From assembly GCA_028282785.1 (NCBI GenBank), contig JANQHE010000011.1, positions 1 to 58,003 on the forward strand: a DNA stretch of 58,003 nt. Direction: 5' to 3'. The notes under the pieces were generated by a model that saw only the letters and a program-made list of their open reading frames with translations, did no database searches and was not told the origin of the DNA. The position numbers were made by a program, and so were the translations under genes. The number at the start of each line of letters is the position of its first letter. The stretch's first letter is position 1. This DNA is from Bacteroidales bacterium (lineage in GTDB: Bacteria; Bacteroidota; Bacteroidia; Bacteroidales; UBA12077). Of the stretch, positions 8,843 through 17,950 are shown piece by piece.

Positions 8843-8878
8843 TGCACCTCAAAAGTTGGACACAACATTTGAGGTGTA
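8843..8878. repeat. IS3-end-like inverted repeat at a cassette junction
   Basis: TGCACCTCAAA at 8843-8853 faces TTTGAGGTGTA at 8868-8878 across AGTTGGACACAACA. The motif CACCTCAAAAGTTGGACAC looks like the ends of some IS3/IS150-type elements, and both ends seem to abut here with no transposase between them. It could be the relic of an excised element, a MITE or simply a hairpin. RHS homology resumes within about 40 bases. Confidence 0.35.
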
Positions 8879-8885
8879 GTTAAGT

Positions 8886-10553
8886 TTGCAACAGAGCTTC
8901 TTACTACCAATGGTAAACAATACAGGCGATGAACAATACAACGGGAATATTGCTGCTGTTAAGTGGAATACCCCTGAATTTGGGTTAAAAGCTTATGGTT
9001 ATGGATATGACAACATAAACCGTTTGGAAAGGGCAAAATTTGCAGCAGGCGCAGCTTTGAATACAGATGTGGATAAATACAGTGTTGAAAACATTACCTA
9101 TGATGCCAACGGGAATATTTTAACACTTGGAAGGCACAACACAGCAGCAGGTTTTATCGACAACCTTACCATGACCTATGATGGCAACCAGTTAAAGAAG
9201 ACGCATGATAGTGGAGATCTTGCATTAGGTTTTTATGATGGAATCGATGCTGAAATAGAGTATCATTATGACTTTAACGGAAATATGGACGTTGATGATA
9301 ACAAAGGTTTTGTTTTTGCTTACAACTATTTGAACCTTCCAAAAGAAATTGTTGGTGGAAATGATACGGTAAGGTATATTTATGATGCAAACGGAGTAAA
9401 ACTTAGCAAAGAACTTGTACAAAGCGGTGCAATAAGTTACACGGATTGTGTTGGAAACTTTGTTTACAAAGATGGAGATTTAGACTATATCTCAACCAGT
9501 GAAGGAAGAATAACAGAACCTACAGCAGGAACAATACAATATGAATACTTCTTAAAAGACCATTTAGGAAATGTCCGAACAGTTTTTGCAGATGGTAATG
9601 AAGACGGAATACTGGCAGATAATGAAGTATTACAGGAAACACATTATTACCCTTATGGTCCTGTTATTGGTGACCTTGCAATTGATAGGGGTGCTGACAA
9701 TAAATTAAAATTTTCAGGTAAGGAATTACAAGACGACCAATTAAACGGAGTTAAATTATCACTCTACGATTTTGAAGCCAGATTTAAAATGGATTATATT
9801 CCTTACTTTACCACCATTGACCCACACGCTGAAAGCTATTTTAGTTTAACTCCATATAATTACTGTGCTGGTAATCCTTTGATTTTTATAGACCCTGATG
9901 GTAAAGATTTGAAATTTGCAGAAGGTGAAAGATTTTGGTTTAAGGTAAAAGCAGTTGCAAATCTTGCAGCAGGGTGGTTAACTTCATCAACCCAAAGAAA
10001 ACAAATAAACCATTTGATTAAATCAGATAAGGTTCATACTATAAAAGAAACATCTTCATTTAATAGAGTTGTACCTGAAACGCTTGGTAAATATGCTGCT
10101 GAAAAGCCAGTTCCTAATACTAATATGCCTTTAGACCAAATTACGAGCGATGATAATATGGCAGATTATAAGAAACAACTTACAGAGTGGGAGAATGGAA
10201 AAACTGAACATTCACCGCATTCTGATGGTACAGGTGATGGTTCAACTATTTATTTGAATTTATCTAAAGGTGGAAAAAAAGACGGAGAAAGCTATATTAC
10301 TAATACTGCACACGAGTTTAGGCATGGAATGGAAATTGATTTAGGTATAATTGATAATAGTAAAATTCAAGGAGTAGATAAAGTTACTTATACCGATTCA
10401 CAAGGTAAGGTTAGAGAAACTGACGCTTATCCAAGTGTGGCAGAACGACACGCAATATCAGCTCAAAATAATGTAGCAAGACAGATTAACAGATTTAGAA
10501 GTAAAAGAAGAAAAGTTAAAATAATGAAGAATTATTATCAACAAGCAGATTAA
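8886..10553 (+). CDS. Orphan RHS cassette with HExxH (M91-like) metallopeptidase domain
   Basis: 555 residues. The start is weak (TTG 8886; ATG 8910 lies at the junction), and RHS homology begins at VNNTGDEQYNGNIAAVKW, so the core is 5'-truncated. YD repeats and the core end (DHLGNVRTVF, DPHAESYF, FIDPDG) are intact. From about residue 340 the unique domain contains HEFRH (His476, Glu477, His480), a zinc-binding HExxH, with a possible third ligand in SVAERHAIS downstream. The arrangement recalls NleD/M91-type effector peptidases found at RHS C-termini; that family match is from memory of the motif. The C-terminus is strongly basic. It is followed four bases later by a secreted protein, a candidate for immunity. 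Confidence 0.75.
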   Translation: MQQSFLLPMVNNTGDEQYNGNIAAVKWNTPEFGLKAYGYGYDNINRLERAKFAAGAALNTDVDKYSVENITYDANGNILTLGRHNTAAGFIDNLTMTYDGNQLKKTHDSGDLALGFYDGIDAEIEYHYDFNGNMDVDDNKGFVFAYNYLNLPKEIVGGNDTVRYIYDANGVKLSKELVQSGAISYTDCVGNFVYKDGDLDYISTSEGRITEPTAGTIQYEYFLKDHLGNVRTVFADGNEDGILADNEVLQETHYYPYGPVIGDLAIDRGADNKLKFSGKELQDDQLNGVKLSLYDFEARFKMDYIPYFTTIDPHAESYFSLTPYNYCAGNPLIFIDPDGKDLKFAEGERFWFKVKAVANLAAGWLTSSTQRKQINHLIKSDKVHTIKETSSFNRVVPETLGKYAAEKPVPNTNMPLDQITSDDNMADYKKQLTEWENGKTEHSPHSDGTGDGSTIYLNLSKGGKKDGESYITNTAHEFRHGMEIDLGIIDNSKIQGVDKVTYTDSQGKVRETDAYPSVAERHAISAQNNVARQINRFRSKRRKVKIMKNYYQQAD

Positions 10554-10556
10554 TTT

Positions 10557-11057
10557 ATGAAAAAAATAACATTTGTAACACTATTAATTATACTAGGAGT
10601 ATTTAGTATAAAAGGTCAGCATATGAACGCTAATAGTAAGATATTAGCCCTGTGTGATTCAATAGCTTCTTTTGATAAGTTGTCGGTTAACCCTATATAT
10701 CGAAATAGTAGTATAAATAAGCAGTTTGCATACTTTGATGAGTTGTTAGATTTAGCTAATTGTAATGAGTTAACCGAGCGTTTTAATCTCCAGAACAATG
10801 AAATAGTTAAGTGTTATTTATTTTGGGGATTGGTAAAAAAGGATTGTGAGAATGTATTTGAGTTATTAGTTGAAAATCTTAAAGATAATAGAACATTGAA
10901 ACTATCAAGTGGCGGGTTTGAAGAGATTACAACAACAGGTGATTTTTTTATTGACGTGATGACTGATAATCAAGTAGAAAATGGAATACGAAAATTTACT
11001 GTAGAAGAAAGGTTAATACTTGATAGTATTTTAATTTATAATGATAATATTTTTTAA
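10557..11057 (+). CDS. Secreted protein, N-terminal half of a probably split immunity-type gene
   Basis: 166 residues with a signal peptide (MKKITFVTLLIILGVFSIKGQ). It is helical, with segments such as NKQFAYFDELLDLA and NNEIVKCYLFWGLVKK that look like HEAT-type helical repeats. It directly follows the metallopeptidase cassette. The TAA at 11055 is followed without any frame change by another 168 open codons with the same helical character, so this is probably the first half of a protein of about 335 residues interrupted by a nonsense codon. Whether the short form still works is unknown. Confidence 0.6.
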   Translation: MKKITFVTLLIILGVFSIKGQHMNANSKILALCDSIASFDKLSVNPIYRNSSINKQFAYFDELLDLANCNELTERFNLQNNEIVKCYLFWGLVKKDCENVFELLVENLKDNRTLKLSSGGFEEITTTGDFFIDVMTDNQVENGIRKFTVEERLILDSILIYNDNIF

Positions 11058-11564
11058 AATGCTAAAAATGAACTACTGCGTATTTATAAGCCAAAAGGAA
11101 GCCAATATTTAAAGATTAGGGAATTAGCTGAAAGAAATTATTCTCCTGATGCTGTTGTAGCTTTATCAAAATTTAAGAAAGAAAGCGATATTGAACTTAT
11201 CCGTAATTTATTTAATGATGAAAAAACTGAATATTACGGTTTGCTTGCGATACGAGAGTTTAATCATGCTCAGTTTTATAATATTTTACAAAAAAAACAT
11301 GAAGAATTATTAAAAGAGAGTAAATTAAATTACTCTGAAATTAGAATGTTTTACCAAGCATTAATTCAGTATCCAACAGAAGAAACTTTAGATTTGATGA
11401 AGTATAGTTTAAAACAGACTAAAGGAATTAAGAAAAAAACACATGGTAAGTATATCTGGTTGGCTATAGATAAATATCCAAATGAAATTTTTGATAATCT
11501 AAAGTCTAAAATTAAGATTGATGAAATAGATGAAATGGACTTTGAAACAGAAAGAAAATTTTAA
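11058..11564 (+). pseudogene. Start-less 3' half of the preceding HEAT-like protein
   Basis: Open in the same frame as 10557-11057, directly after its TAA; it reads NAKNELLRIYKPKGSQYLKI and onward. There is no ATG for more than 300 bases; the only in-frame near-start is TTG 11241. The content is helical, with repeated patterns such as SPDAVVALSKFKKESDIELI and TEYYGLLAIREFNHAQFYNI that fit HEAT-like repeats. The simplest reading is one gene broken by a point mutation to TAA. Stop readthrough, or an independent protein of about 107 residues from 11241, is possible but less likely. Confidence 0.5.
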
Positions 11565-11586
11565 TCCTTTATTTTTATAGAATTAG

Positions 11587-11616
11587 AAGGTTCAAGTATC
11601 TGCTTGAACCTTTTTT
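11587..11616 (+). terminator. Intrinsic terminator ending the left RHS array
   Basis: Nine-base arms (AAGGTTCAA and TTGAACCTT) with an 8-base loop, followed by TTTTTT. It lies 23 bases after the last stop of the array and fits an intrinsic terminator on the plus strand. Confidence 0.75.
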
Positions 11617-11773
11617 GTGCAAAAATGTCTTATATGATATATTGATACTCTTATCTGATACTAAAAAAGTTATTAACAATTACAGGGTAGCAATATTTTT
11701 ATTAAAGAAGTCTTTTTATTTTAAATTATTTAGATCTTAATACAGTACCTTCTTTTTATATAATACTATAATT

Positions 11774-13279
11774 TTATTTTTGAGGTAATTCCAGTTCAAC
11801 TTCCCGGAGATATTCAACCGAACGAGCTATATCATCATACATCGTTTTATCATCCTGGATAAAATTAACCTTAGTTCTATACTCAGCCAAAAATTTCTCT
11901 AAAAATGGCGATGATTTAGCAGGACGCTGGAATTCCAAAGCCTGCGCTCCATTAAACAATTCAATTGCTAAAATCCTTTCCAGGTTTTCAGCCACCATGA
12001 ATGCCTTGGTTGCTCCATTTGCACCCATGCTAACATGGTCTTCCTGCCCTTGAGATGACTCAATAGTATCAACCGAAGCCGGTGTGGAAAGTTGCTTATT
12101 TCTACTTACAATTGATGCTGCAGTATATTGTGGAATCATAAAACCACTATTTAATCCGGGATTTGCCACTAAGAATGGCGGCAGTCCTCTTTTTCCTGCT
12201 AACAGCTGATATGTCCTTCTTTCAGAAATACTTCCTAATTCAGCCATTGCAATACATAAATTATCTAAAGCCAAAGCCAATGGTTGTCCATGAAAATTTC
12301 CAGCAGATATAACCAGATCTTCATCAGGGAAAATTGTTGGATTATCTGTTACAGCATTTATTTCGTTATTAAAAACATATGAAACATAATTGATCGAATC
12401 TTTAGAAGCACCATGAACCTGAGGAATACAACGGAAAGAGTAAGGATCTTGAACGTGTACCTTTGGACGATTAATTAATTCGCTTCCTTCTAATAAAAAT
12501 CGCATTCTGCGAGCAGTTTTAATCTGCCCCAAATGATGCCGAACCTGATGAACCGAATCATGAAATGGTTCAATTCTTCCATCAAAAGCTTCCAACGAAA
12601 CAGCGCTAATTATATCAGCTAACTGAGATAATTTCCAAACTTTTAAGATCAAATAAACACCGTAAGCACTCATAAATTGAGTTCCGTTTAATAAGGCTAA
12701 TCCTTCTTTTGATTTTAATTCAATCGATTCCCAATTCATTTTTTTTAATAAATCTTCTCCACTTAATCTTTCTCCTTGGTAATTTACCTCTCCCATTCCT
12801 ATCATTGGTAAACACATATGAGCCAATGGAGATAAATCTCCGGAAGCACCTAATGAACCATACTGATATATTACCGGTAATATATCATTGTTAAAGAAAT
12901 CAATTAATCGCTCAACTGTAGATAGTTGTACTCCCGAGTGTCCGTATGAAAGTGATTGTATCTTTAGTAGAATCATTATTTTTACAATCTCTTGAGGAAT
13001 ATCATCTCCAGTTCCGCAAGCATGAGACATTACCAAATTTTTCTGAAGATTACCCAGATCCTCTTTAGAAATTCTCTTATCATATAATGCACCAAATCCT
13101 GTATTAATGCCATAAATTGGTTCACATTGACTAGACATTTTATTATCAAGATATTCACGGCATTTGACAATTTGATTTTTTGATTCTTCCGATAATGCGA
13201 GCTTATAACCTTCTTTTAGTATTACATTAATTTTATCGAAAGTTAACTGATCGTTTGATATATGATGTATTTTTTCCAT
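11774..13279 (-). CDS. hutH: Histidine ammonia-lyase
   Basis: Converts L-histidine to trans-urocanate and ammonia, the first step of histidine degradation; cytoplasmic homotetramer. It is 501 residues, the usual length. The MIO cofactor triad Ala145-Ser146-Gly147 sits in GSLGASGDLSPLAHM. Other family blocks are YGINTGFGALYD (about 56-67), NLVMSHACGTG (81-91), FHGQPLALALDN and SQGQEDHVSMG. The SH in the MSHACG block fits a histidine rather than a tyrosine substrate. No other hut genes are adjacent; hisS lies 134 bases upstream, an odd pairing of a catabolic and a translation gene sharing only the amino acid. Confidence 0.93.
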   Translation of the reverse strand: MEKIHHISNDQLTFDKINVILKEGYKLALSEESKNQIVKCREYLDNKMSSQCEPIYGINTGFGALYDKRISKEDLGNLQKNLVMSHACGTGDDIPQEIVKIMILLKIQSLSYGHSGVQLSTVERLIDFFNNDILPVIYQYGSLGASGDLSPLAHMCLPMIGMGEVNYQGERLSGEDLLKKMNWESIELKSKEGLALLNGTQFMSAYGVYLILKVWKLSQLADIISAVSLEAFDGRIEPFHDSVHQVRHHLGQIKTARRMRFLLEGSELINRPKVHVQDPYSFRCIPQVHGASKDSINYVSYVFNNEINAVTDNPTIFPDEDLVISAGNFHGQPLALALDNLCIAMAELGSISERRTYQLLAGKRGLPPFLVANPGLNSGFMIPQYTAASIVSRNKQLSTPASVDTIESSQGQEDHVSMGANGATKAFMVAENLERILAIELFNGAQALEFQRPAKSSPFLEKFLAEYRTKVNFIQDDKTMYDDIARSVEYLREVELELPQK

Positions 13280-13376
13280 GATTTATAAAATTTTAAATGT
13301 TGTTGTTTTAATTTGGTCTAATTCACAAATACTTTTAAATTCATGGAAACCGGGTATCTCCACCAACCACATGAAC

Positions 13377-13392
13377 AGGACGCTTTCGTCCT
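13377..13392. repeat. Small hairpin between hisS and hutH
   Basis: AGGACG and CGTCCT surround a 4-base loop (CTTT on the plus strand, AAAG on the minus strand), located 21 bases beyond the hisS stop. It has no T-run, so it is a weak transcript-end or processing candidate. Nothing else is apparent in this 134-base gap. Confidence 0.35.
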
Positions 13393-13413
13393 TTTCTGTT
13401 TGATATCAGTTTT

Positions 13414-14784
13414 TTATATCTCATTTTGAATTTTATTCAACAATTCTTCGAATTTCATTTTTGATTGCTCCCCTAAATCCATATTCTTAACAGTTAGTAT
13501 TCCTTCACTCACTTCACTTTCACCAACTAAAATAACATAAGGAATATTTTTATTATTTGCATAGGTCATTTGTTTCTTCATTTTAGCTGATTCAGGAAAA
13601 ATCTCTGCACTTATTCCATAATTTCTTAACTGCTGTAATAGAGGTAAGCAATAAGCTTCTTCTTTTTTACCAAAATTAACAAACAATACTTTGGTAGAAG
13701 CAACAATTTCTTTTGGAAAGATATTTAATTGTTCCATTACGTCGTAAATACGGTCAGCACCAAACGAAACTCCAACACCTGAAATATCATTTAATCCAAA
13801 AACTCCTGTAAGGTCATCATATCGACCACCACCGCAAATACTGCCAATTTGCACATCTTTAGCTTTTACTTCAATAATAGCTCCCGTATAATAATTTAAT
13901 CCTCTTGCTAAAGTCAAATCAAGTTCCAGTTCGGTTTTTATTTCTAATGTTTCAAAATAACCAAGTATTGTTTCTACTTCCTCAATTCCCTTTAATCCTG
14001 TTTCAGATTCTTTCAATATGCTTTTTAAAGAAGTTAGCTTATCGTTATTTGATCCGGATAACTCAAATATTGGATCTAACTTTCCAATTGCATCCTCATT
14101 GATTCCTTTTGACAGCAGTTCTTCATTTACCTTTTCTCTTCCTATTTTGTCAAGTTTATCAATTGCGATTGTTATATCAATAAATTTATCCGGTTCACCA
14201 ATTACTTCAGCAATACCTAATAAGATCTTACGGTTATTTAACTTTATAATTGCATTAACAGTTAATTTCCGGAATATCTGGTCTATAATTTGGATTAATT
14301 CTACCTCATTAAAAAGTGAGTTGCTTCCAATAACATCCACATCGCATTGGTAAAATTCGCGATATCTTCCTTTTTGTGGACGATCTGCACGCCAAACCGG
14401 CTGTATTTGATATCTCTTAAAAGGAAATGTTATATCATTTCGATGCTGCACAACAAAACGAGCAAAAGGAACGGTTAAATCATAACGAAGCCCTTTTTCT
14501 GAAATTTCCAATGCCAATTTATTCGATTCTACCTCCGATAAGCTAGACTTTACCTTTGAAAGATAATCCCCCGAATTAAGAATTTTAAAAAGAAGTTTAT
14601 CTCCTTCCTCTCCATATTTGCCCAGTAACGTAGAAAGATTCTCCATTGCCGGAGTTTCAATAGGTAAATAACCGTATCGTTTGAAAACTTCTTTGATTGT
14701 ATCAAAAATAAAATTTCTTTTAACCATTTCAACTGGCGAAAAATCTCTTGTACCCTTTGGAACAGATGGTTTTTGTGCAGCCAT
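13414..14784 (-). CDS. hisS: Histidyl-tRNA synthetase
   Basis: Class II aminoacyl-tRNA synthetase that charges tRNA-His; cytoplasmic dimer. It has 456 residues. The N-terminus PKGTRDFSP is typical. Motif 2 appears in [20 protein letters not shown] (about 128-147). The histidine-A signature is [15 protein letters not shown] and motif 3 is the [13 protein letters not shown] region. The C-terminal roughly 90 residues form the anticodon-binding domain ([20 protein letters not shown]). An insertion between motif 2 and the HisA loop matches other Bacteroidota HisRS proteins. There is an isolated promoter region of 123 bases upstream. Confidence 0.95.
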   Translation of the reverse strand: MAAQKPSVPKGTRDFSPVEMVKRNFIFDTIKEVFKRYGYLPIETPAMENLSTLLGKYGEEGDKLLFKILNSGDYLSKVKSSLSEVESNKLALEISEKGLRYDLTVPFARFVVQHRNDITFPFKRYQIQPVWRADRPQKGRYREFYQCDVDVIGSNSLFNEVELIQIIDQIFRKLTVNAIIKLNNRKILLGIAEVIGEPDKFIDITIAIDKLDKIGREKVNEELLSKGINEDAIGKLDPIFELSGSNNDKLTSLKSILKESETGLKGIEEVETILGYFETLEIKTELELDLTLARGLNYYTGAIIEVKAKDVQIGSICGGGRYDDLTGVFGLNDISGVGVSFGADRIYDVMEQLNIFPKEIVASTKVLFVNFGKKEEAYCLPLLQQLRNYGISAEIFPESAKMKKQMTYANNKNIPYVILVGESEVSEGILTVKNMDLGEQSKMKFEELLNKIQNEI

Positions 14785-14858
14785 TTTTGTCCTTTTTATT
14801 TAATTATTTTGCAAATATAGAATAAAATACGCTGATATAAAGCGAAAGCTCTATAACA

Positions 14859-14884
14859 TAAAAAAAGGATGACCGCGGCCATCC
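14859..14884 (-). terminator. Intrinsic terminator for the secreted protein gene at 14908
   Basis: Read on the minus strand: GGATGGCCGCGGTCATCC, an 18-base near-palindrome with one mismatched pair, followed by TTTTTTTT. It lies 24 bases past the stop of the gene at 14908-15765, ahead of hisS. Confidence 0.75.
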
Positions 14885-14907
14885 CATATCTAATAATACT
14901 TTATTCT

Positions 14908-15765
14908 CTATTTTTTCTTTGCTATTTGTTTAAAATCCTTATCAAGGAAACCATCAAAATTTTTACCTTTTTGAACCCAATGCCAGTTAAAATAATAGAA
15001 GTTGGCGTCCTTGGCCCCAATAATGATTTTATAACAGCGAGCTCTTAGGCGTGTTCCTTGTGGGCCTACTTTATGCAAATAAACTACATCTTCATCTCTG
15101 TTTTCAATCGCTTCTTCTATTTCATCTCTGGTTACAAATTTAACTTTATAAGGATAAATCTTTTTGATTTTAGCTTCGCTATTAATATTTTGAGCAACCT
15201 CATCCTTAACCAAATACAATGTCTTTTGCTTTATATCTTTCGAAAATTCATTATAATACTCGAAAATATTCTTTTTAATCATACCCGGATTATCGCGCAT
15301 ATTTTGGATGTGTGTTTGCATAAATCTTACTAATGATTCCATTTTATATACCCAAAATTCTTCATCTACTTCTGTATAAGAAAGTGGAATTGCGGCAATA
15401 TCGGGTAAATCTTCAAATGTATCTAAACCTTCTTTCCCAATAAATATATGCAAAAAGTTATAACGTACTTTTGTTTTATCATGTTGGAAAACCACCTGGG
15501 TCATCATTAAAAACGATTTATCAGGATCGTTATACATTTCTTCAAATTGATCTAATGAAATAAATTCGAATTCTGTTAAATTCCATGCATTTTTAACCGC
15601 TTCCTGAATTTTAAAATTATACGCTGCAATCGGGTTAGATTCTAATACAACATATAGTTTTGAATTTAAGAATTGGTTTAAATCAGCTTCTGTAGGAAGA
15701 TACTCTTGTGCATTAACCGAAAGAGTTGAAATACCAATAATAATGGCTAAAATGATTTTTTTCAT
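14908..15765 (-). CDS. Secreted protein of unknown function
   Basis: 285 residues. The N-terminus MKKIILAIIIGISTLSVNAQ is a clear signal peptide with cleavage after AQ, so it is periplasmic or exported. The mature protein has two regions. Residues 25-160 are mixed helix and strand (FLNSKLYVVLESNPIAAYNF). Residues 170-280 are rich in Lys, Tyr and Asp, with a conserved-looking YYFNWHWVQKGKNFDGFLDK near the end. No catalytic motif or known domain is recognised. It is monocistronic with its own terminator and lies divergent from the histidine kinase gene at 16042, with 276 bases between them that must hold both promoters. I could not place a convincing promoter there. Confidence 0.8.
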   Translation of the reverse strand: MKKIILAIIIGISTLSVNAQEYLPTEADLNQFLNSKLYVVLESNPIAAYNFKIQEAVKNAWNLTEFEFISLDQFEEMYNDPDKSFLMMTQVVFQHDKTKVRYNFLHIFIGKEGLDTFEDLPDIAAIPLSYTEVDEEFWVYKMESLVRFMQTHIQNMRDNPGMIKKNIFEYYNEFSKDIKQKTLYLVKDEVAQNINSEAKIKKIYPYKVKFVTRDEIEEAIENRDEDVVYLHKVGPQGTRLRARCYKIIIGAKDANFYYFNWHWVQKGKNFDGFLDKDFKQIAKKK

Positions 15766-16041
15766 ATCTGCAAATTTTATTAATTTTGTTGTTAATTATT
15801 AACTTAAATATATGCTAAATTCATAGTTTATTATCCGTTAGAAACAATACTGGCAAATTAGTTCATTTTTCATTGAATAATTGTGCTGTAAATACTATCA
15901 ATAATCAAAGATTATCATGATTTTATCAAAAAATTCGTATATTTAATTCACAATGAATTTTTATAAAGGATATTTCAGTAAATTTACAAAAGTAATTTCA
16001 AAAAGCAGCTAATTTTCTAATAACCCAAAGTTTAAGTTTCT

Positions 16042-17775
16042 ATGAATTTTATCGATAAGATTATTAAACTATGTAATATAAGCCCCGATAAACTGGACTC
16101 TAAAAATGAGTATTTTTATAAATCTACGATTCTTAATTTTTACAGTTATACTTCACTTGCTTTACTTTTAATTTTCAGTGTATTAAATATATTCAAAGGA
16201 GATTTTATCAATGTTATCATTGAAGCTGTACTATTTGTATTACTTATAATAAATATTATCGTATTAAGAAAGAGAGGCAATTTTTTAAACGCATCTCTAT
16301 TTTATTCCATTGGATTTGGGCTATTTTTATTATGGTTGTTATTTACAGGAAATATAACTAATCAAGGCACAGCTTTTTATGCTTTATATCCGGCAATTAT
16401 AATTTTAATGCTAGGAAAAAAGAGAGGAAATATCTCTTCACTTGTATTTTTTATTTTATCAAGTATTGCAATTTTTATTCCTTCTTTACTAGGTATTTCA
16501 GTTGAGTATGAATTGCTTAATCAAATCATGTATGTATTGCTTTTTGTTGCTTGTTTTATTTTCTTGAATATTTATGAAAATATATGGGAAAGTCGAATAG
16601 CAGAACTTTATGTTGAAATTCAAAAAGCTAAACACGAAACACAATCCAAGGAAGAATTTATTTCAAAAATATCCCATCAAATAAGAACTCCGCTTAATAA
16701 TCTTGTTGTTGTAACAAATATTGTTAATACATTTAATCTTGATGAGAAGCAAAAAGATCTAATTGATACCATACAAGCTTCTACCAATAATTTGGTTAAT
16801 GTTGTTAATAATATAGCTGAAATTTCTAATGTTGATTTGTTACAAAGTAAAGATTATAATCAGAATTTTAATTTGGAATCAACCATAAGAAACACGATTA
16901 ATTTATTTACTGATGAAGGTTCTGTTGATTTGAAATTTCCTTTACAAATCTCAAAAGATATAGATTTTCAATTATATGGTGACCCTGTTAAAATTAAGCA
17001 AGTATTTTTAAATCTTATTGAAAATATTCTTAAAAAAACAAAAGGTGGTAAAAAAACAGTAGATATAAATATTAAAAAGTTAAGTGAGGCGAATAATGTT
17101 ACTGAGATACTATTTAATGTTTCAACTGCTGATCTGGAACAAATTTCTGAAATAACTAAAATCCAGAATACTGAAAAAACCAAAAAGGGACGAAATGAGG
17201 CGGTAATAAAATTACTGGAATTTAATATTGCAAATAAGATCATTGAGTCACTTGGTGGTGATATAGAGTTTGAACTGACTACGGATAAATTTGAGTTTAA
17301 ATTTCTCCTAAAGTTCACTAAAGGAGAACCTCTTAGCGAAACTAAAAAAACTTCTGAATTAGATTTACCGGAAATTAAACCTGAAGGTAAAATTGACTTA
17401 AAGGATGCAAATGTATTATTAGTGGAAGATAACCTTATTAACCAGAAAATTGTGTTATTAAGTTTAAAAAAGGCTGTAAAAACAGTAGATATTGCTAATA
17501 ATGGTAAAGAAGCGTTAGATAAATTCGGATCAGCTAAATATGACATTATTTTAATGGATATACAAATGCCAATTATGAATGGTATTGTAACTACGAAGAA
17601 AATAAGGAGTCTGGAAAAAAGTACCAATTCACACACTCCAATTATTGCTATAACGGCAAATGCATTATTAGGAGATAAGGAAGAATGTTTAGCTGCAGGC
17701 ATGGATGATTATATTAGTAAACCATTCCAAATAGAAACGCTTATTAACAAGATGGAGCAGCAACTTAACAATTAA
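16042..17775 (+). CDS. Membrane hybrid histidine kinase with degenerate ATPase domain
   Basis: 577 residues. There are six hydrophobic segments within about residues 30-180 (for example LALLLIFSVLNIF and IMYVLLFVACFIFLNIYE). A HisKA domain follows, with phospho-acceptor His212 in SKISHQIRTPLNN, then a HATPase-like region (about 300-430) and a C-terminal receiver (about 453-577) with acceptor Asp506 in IILMDIQMPIMNG. In the ATPase region the N-box (NLIENILKKTKGG) is still visible. The glycine-rich G1 (DxGxG) and G2 (GLGL) boxes are gone: the equivalents read STADLEQISEI and LLEFNIANKIIESLGGD. It may therefore be a pseudokinase, phosphatase or scaffold. It converges on the SpoIIE-domain regulator gene. 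Confidence 0.85.
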   Translation: MNFIDKIIKLCNISPDKLDSKNEYFYKSTILNFYSYTSLALLLIFSVLNIFKGDFINVIIEAVLFVLLIINIIVLRKRGNFLNASLFYSIGFGLFLLWLLFTGNITNQGTAFYALYPAIIILMLGKKRGNISSLVFFILSSIAIFIPSLLGISVEYELLNQIMYVLLFVACFIFLNIYENIWESRIAELYVEIQKAKHETQSKEEFISKISHQIRTPLNNLVVVTNIVNTFNLDEKQKDLIDTIQASTNNLVNVVNNIAEISNVDLLQSKDYNQNFNLESTIRNTINLFTDEGSVDLKFPLQISKDIDFQLYGDPVKIKQVFLNLIENILKKTKGGKKTVDINIKKLSEANNVTEILFNVSTADLEQISEITKIQNTEKTKKGRNEAVIKLLEFNIANKIIESLGGDIEFELTTDKFEFKFLLKFTKGEPLSETKKTSELDLPEIKPEGKIDLKDANVLLVEDNLINQKIVLLSLKKAVKTVDIANNGKEALDKFGSAKYDIILMDIQMPIMNGIVTTKKIRSLEKSTNSHTPIIAITANALLGDKEECLAAGMDDYISKPFQIETLINKMEQQLNN

Positions 17776-17950
17776 TACCAACCGCTCTAATTTGAAAAAT
17801 CTTTAAATACTATAATCTGTAAAGATGTGAAAATACTTTCCTCGGAAACTATTGTAGCATTTGTAGATAAAAAGTGATAGCAGGAATTATGCTTTTCGTG
17901 TATTTTTTTAAAGATAGTTTTAAAAATTATATCTACTTAATTATTTGGTT

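Noticed and set aside
10557-11564. Programmed stop readthrough joining both halves of the HEAT-like protein
   Set aside because: Nothing around the TAA (no strong downstream stem or known readthrough context was seen) supports recoding; a nonsense mutation is simpler.
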